A stretch of 8,735 nt of DNA from an uncultured Sphingopyxis sp. GTDB lineage: Bacteria; Pseudomonadota; Alphaproteobacteria; Sphingomonadales; Sphingomonadaceae. Shown one piece after another: positions 6,532 to 8,735 of this stretch (the stretch's first letter is position 1; each line of letters starts with the position of its first letter). The notes under the pieces are model-generated. The model was not told the origin of the DNA. It did not search any database and worked only from the letters and a program-made list of their open reading frames with translations. The stretch is from contig CALFXW010000198.1 of NCBI GenBank assembly GCA_937957805.1, positions 1 through 8,735 of the forward strand, in the 5' to 3' direction. The translations under genes were made by a program, and so were the position numbers.

Positions 6532-6561
6532 CTGGCATCATAGCCCCGTGCCATGTATAGC
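6532..6561 (+). promoter_or_regulatory. Weak candidate promoter for the peroxiredoxin-amn pair
   Basis: CTGGCA (6532-6537) and TATAGC (6556-6561) are separated by 18 bases and each matches four of six positions of the sigma-70-type boxes. They lie 53 bases upstream of the peroxiredoxin start. The gene itself has a good ribosome binding site, AGAGGAGAAG, ending a few bases before the ATG at 6614. The promoter call is weak, because another AT-rich stretch (TATAAC at 6567-6572) could serve instead. Confidence 0.25.
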
Positions 6562-6613
6562 CCCCATATAACCTAGGCCATAGCCAATGTTGGACAGATA
6601 AGAGGAGAAGAAA

Positions 6614-7093
6614 ATGACCATCCAAATCGGCGATAAATTGCCCGAAATCATGCTTGTAAAGGCGACCAGCGACGGCCCCGAACAAGTATCAAGCGCAGAT
6701 TTTTTTGGTGGCCGCCGCGTCGCGCTGTTTTCAGTGCCCGGTGCCTTCACCCCCACTTGTTCGGCCCGCCACCTGCCCAGCTATGTGGAAAAGGCAGGCG
6801 AATTGCAGGCCAAAGGCGTCGACGCCATCGCGGCAACTTCGGTCAATGACGCATTCGTCATGGGCGCTTGGGCCAAGGCTGGCAATGCCAGCGACATCGT
6901 AATGCTGGCCGACGGCAATGCAGATTTTGTCGCCGCGCTCGGCCTTTCGGCGGATTTCAGCAAATTTGGCATGGGCACGCGTGGGCAGCGTTTTTCGATG
7001 GTCGTCAATGACGGCGTCGTCGAACAGTTAAACGTCGAAGCACCGGGCGAATATCGCGTGTCGAGCGCGGAACATATGCTGGGTCAGCTTTGA
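6614..7093 (+). CDS. Peroxiredoxin, Prx5/hybrid type, single-cysteine
   Basis: This cytosolic thiol peroxidase of the Prx5 (type II/TSA) family reduces hydrogen peroxide and organic hydroperoxides. In 159 residues the active-site motif VPGAFTPTCS lies at 41-50, with Cys49 as the peroxidatic cysteine and Thr46 supporting it. RGQRFSMVV near 122-130 supplies the conserved arginine of the active site. Cys49 is the only cysteine in the protein, so there is no internal resolving cysteine; turnover should need an external thiol such as glutathione/glutaredoxin. The C-terminus ends in the usual HMLGQL-like helix, with no fused glutaredoxin domain. A strong purine-rich ribosome binding site precedes the ATG. 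It is followed 13 bases later by amn on the same strand, probably in one transcript. No signal peptide is seen. Confidence 0.95.
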   Translation: MTIQIGDKLPEIMLVKATSDGPEQVSSADFFGGRRVALFSVPGAFTPTCSARHLPSYVEKAGELQAKGVDAIAATSVNDAFVMGAWAKAGNASDIVMLADGNADFVAALGLSADFSKFGMGTRGQRFSMVVNDGVVEQLNVEAPGEYRVSSAEHMLGQL

Positions 7094-7106
7094 CGGGGCG
7101 TCGCTG

Positions 7107-8567
7107 ATGGCCCGTGCCAATGTCCGGTCGGTCGACAAGGCTATCGACCAGCTTCACCGCCGCTATGCCGCATCGGTCGGCAAATTGCGCGAAGCGGTCG
7201 CCGCTTATGTGCAAAAGGGCAAATTGCCCGACCCGGTGGCGCGCGCCAATGGTGCCTTCACCTATCCCGAACTGCGCATCCATTATGCGGGGAATGACGA
7301 GGCCACCGGGCACCCGGCGCGGCAGGCGTTTGGCCGCCTGTCACAGCCGGGCGTCTATGGCACGACGATAACCCGACCCGATTTGTTCGAAGATTATCTG
7401 CGTGAGCAATTGAGCCTGATCGTTGAACAATATGACGTAAAATTGGAAGTGACGTCGGGCACACAGGAAATCCCCTTTGCCTATGTGCTCGACGGCATGA
7501 CAGGCAGCGCGCTGGGCGGGGTTAGCCCGCAAGAATTGGCGCGTCATTTTCCGGCGACCGACCTTGCCCATATTGGCGATGAATTGGCTGATGGCCTGTT
7601 CGTGTCCGACCCGGATGCAGCAAGCCCGCTGACCTTGTTCGACGCGCTGCGCATTGATTTTTCATTGGCGCGGCTTCGCCATTACACCGGCACACCAACC
7701 GAACATTTTCAGCGCTTCATATTGTTCACCAACTATCACCGCTATGTCGATGAATTTGTTGCCTGGGCTGCGCAACAAGTTGGGCAAGGTCAATATACCG
7801 CTTTGTCAGGCGCAGGTGGGCTTTACACCGAAGAAGCGGGTGGCGACCCCACCCAATTGGTGGCCGACAGCGCGTGGCGACGGCACCAAATGCCAGCATA
7901 TCATTTGATCGCACCGGGGCGTGGGGGCATCAGCCTCGTCAATATCGGGGTTGGTCCGGCCAATGCCAAAACGCTGACAGACCATCTAGCGGTGCTCCGG
8001 CCAGAGGCATGGTTGATGATCGGCCATTGCGGCGGATTACGCCCGACACAAAAAATTGGCGATTATGTCCTCGCCCACGCATATTTGCGCGACGACAATA
8101 TCCTCGACCATATTTTGCCGCCCGAAATCCCCATTCCGCCGATTGCCGAAGTGCAGTTGAGCCTTGCACGCGCAGCAGAATTGGTGTCGGGCGAATCGGG
8201 CGCAGACCTTAAAAAACGGATGCGCACGGGAACTGTCGTCACCACCGATGATCGCAACTGGGAATTGCGCTATTCCGAAAGTGCGCTGCGTTTTTCGCAA
8301 TCGCGCGCCATTGCCATCGACATGGAAAGCGCGACGATTGCGGCGCAAGGCTATCGTTTTCGGGTGCCATATGGCACTTTGCTATGCGTATCGGACAAGC
8401 CGCTCCACGGCGAACTAAAGCTGCCGGGACAGGCCAATCGCTTTTATGAGGAGGCGATCGGCGCGCATCTACAGATCGGCATAACCGCTTGCGACCTGCT
8501 GCGCGCCGAGGGGAACAAGCTCCATTCGCGCAAATTGCGCGCCTTTAACGAGCCGCCGTTTCGTTGA
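7107..8567 (+). CDS. amn: AMP nucleosidase
   Basis: Amn cleaves AMP to adenine and ribose 5-phosphate, helping to set the adenylate pool and salvage purines. The protein has 486 residues, close to the E. coli enzyme, and many segments match what I remember of it. The N-terminal substrate-specificity domain includes ITRPDLFEDYL, then RLRHYTGTPTEHFQ and FTNYHRYVDEF. The C-terminal phosphorylase-like catalytic domain shows NIGVGPANAKT (about 278-288), MIGHCGGLRP (about 306-315), YLRDDNILD, VVTTDDRNWELRY, AIDMESATIAAQGYRF and CVSDKPLHGE, where the aspartate is the likely catalytic residue, and it ends in FNEPPFR. The start at 7107 has only a weak GGGG upstream and lies 13 bases after the peroxiredoxin stop, so coupling is likely. 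The frame is intact. Confidence 0.98.
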   Translation: MARANVRSVDKAIDQLHRRYAASVGKLREAVAAYVQKGKLPDPVARANGAFTYPELRIHYAGNDEATGHPARQAFGRLSQPGVYGTTITRPDLFEDYLREQLSLIVEQYDVKLEVTSGTQEIPFAYVLDGMTGSALGGVSPQELARHFPATDLAHIGDELADGLFVSDPDAASPLTLFDALRIDFSLARLRHYTGTPTEHFQRFILFTNYHRYVDEFVAWAAQQVGQGQYTALSGAGGLYTEEAGGDPTQLVADSAWRRHQMPAYHLIAPGRGGISLVNIGVGPANAKTLTDHLAVLRPEAWLMIGHCGGLRPTQKIGDYVLAHAYLRDDNILDHILPPEIPIPPIAEVQLSLARAAELVSGESGADLKKRMRTGTVVTTDDRNWELRYSESALRFSQSRAIAIDMESATIAAQGYRFRVPYGTLLCVSDKPLHGELKLPGQANRFYEEAIGAHLQIGITACDLLRAEGNKLHSRKLRAFNEPPFR

Positions 8568-8588
8568 TGATGTGACGATCAATGCCGC

Positions 8589-8618
8589 GTGGGGGAGAGA
8601 AACATGCCCCTCCCTCAC
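8589..8618. terminator. Weak intergenic hairpin between convergent genes
   Basis: GTGGGGGAG (8589-8597) can pair with CTCCCTCAC (8610-8618), giving nine pairs with one G-T wobble around a 12-base loop. It starts 22 bases after the amn stop and ends 10 bases before the end of the convergent peptidase gene. There is no run of T on either strand, so a rho-independent role is uncertain. Its position is right for a shared transcript end. Confidence 0.35.
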
Positions 8619-8628
8619 ACGAAATCCT

Positions 8629-8703
8629 TTACCACCCGCAATCGCGGCCCTGATTTTGCTCGTTGAGCCACGTCAGCAGCGGTTGGAAATAAGCGATCAT
8701 CGC
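8629..8703 (-). CDS. M2-family (ACE-like) metallopeptidase, C-terminal end only
   Basis: Read on the minus strand from the adapter boundary, 24 sense codons end in TAA at 8631-8629 and give a tail of AMIAYFQPLLTWLNEQNQGRDCGW. The PLLTWL...N...GW pattern matches the extreme C-terminus of M2 peptidyl-dipeptidases (relatives of angiotensin-converting enzyme, whose domains end in a PLLDWL...LGW-like segment), which are common in sphingomonads and xanthomonads. These are zinc dipeptidyl carboxypeptidases, usually exported. The HEXXH zinc site and signal peptide lie outside the window. The gene is convergent with amn and is cut by adapter sequence rather than by a natural break. Confidence 0.6.
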   Translation of the reverse strand, partial: AMIAYFQPLLTWLNEQNQGRDCGW

Positions 8704-8735
8704 AGATCGGAAGAGCACACGTCTGAACTCCAGTC
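8704..8735 (+). other. Illumina TruSeq read-1 adapter (library artefact)
   Basis: The last 32 bases begin AGATCGGAAGAGCACACGTC and continue exactly as the TruSeq read-1 adapter does, up to the window end. This is a synthetic oligonucleotide, not organismal DNA. It means the contig ends in an untrimmed read and that real sequence stops at 8703. Confidence 0.98.

Noticed and set aside
6403..6613. SAM or SAH riboswitch in the ahcY leader
   Set aside because: I could not recognise the conserved core of any SAM or SAH class. Only generic GC hairpins and a DNA palindrome are visible.
1..8735. CRISPR arrays, insertion sequences, tRNA or rRNA genes, phage genes
   Set aside because: No regularly spaced repeats, transposase motifs, tRNA-like cloverleaf or rRNA sequence was seen on either strand. 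The intergenic spaces are all short.

Overview
The window looks like a draft-assembly or metagenomic contig from an alphaproteobacterium, most likely a sphingomonad (Sphingomonadales). The evidence is the gene order ahcY - divL-like kinase - tsaE - amgK - murU (with addB expected next), the alphaproteobacterial form of the AhcY N-terminus, and the moderately GC-rich, tightly overlapping genes. Genus cannot be fixed from the sequence alone. Both ends carry assembly or library artefacts. The last 32 bases (8704-8735) are the Illumina TruSeq read-1 adapter. The first ~370-430 bases join the murU-proximal start of the expected addB gene to an unrelated, GC-richer fragment of a Ser/Thr protein kinase.

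Layout. (1) 1-435, minus: a chimeric partial reading frame ending in kinase activation-segment sequence. (2) 428-4898, minus: a compact block of four genes, divL-like PAS/kinase, tsaE, amgK and murU, with a 3-nt gap, two 4-nt ATGA overlaps and an 8-nt overlap into the next start. (3) 4966-4995: a strong hairpin terminator for ahcY, separating it from the divL block. (4) 5014-6402, minus: ahcY, S-adenosylhomocysteine hydrolase. (5) 6403-6613: a divergent intergenic region with a 24-bp near-palindrome overlapping a TATAAT box for ahcY, GC-rich hairpins in the ahcY leader, and the promoter region of the rightward genes. (6) 6614-8567, plus: a 1-Cys Prx5-type peroxiredoxin followed 13 nt later by amn, AMP nucleosidase. 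(7) 8589-8618: a weak hairpin between convergent genes. (8) 8629-8703, minus: the last 24 codons of an M2-family (ACE-like) peptidase, cut off by the adapter.

Functionally, amgK and murU are consecutive steps of the anabolic MurNAc recycling route to UDP-MurNAc. TsaE supports the essential tRNA t6A37 modification. The large PAS protein has a tyrosine where histidine kinases carry the phosphoacceptor histidine and a degraded N-box, which are hallmarks of the alphaproteobacterial cell-cycle regulator DivL. AhcY removes S-adenosylhomocysteine and releases adenosine, while Amn on the opposite side degrades AMP, so the divergent pair brackets adenosine and methyl-cycle metabolism. I see no phage, IS, CRISPR or RNA gene. 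The most interesting biology is the Tyr-type kinase and the ahcY operator. The other strong signals are technical artefacts at both ends.
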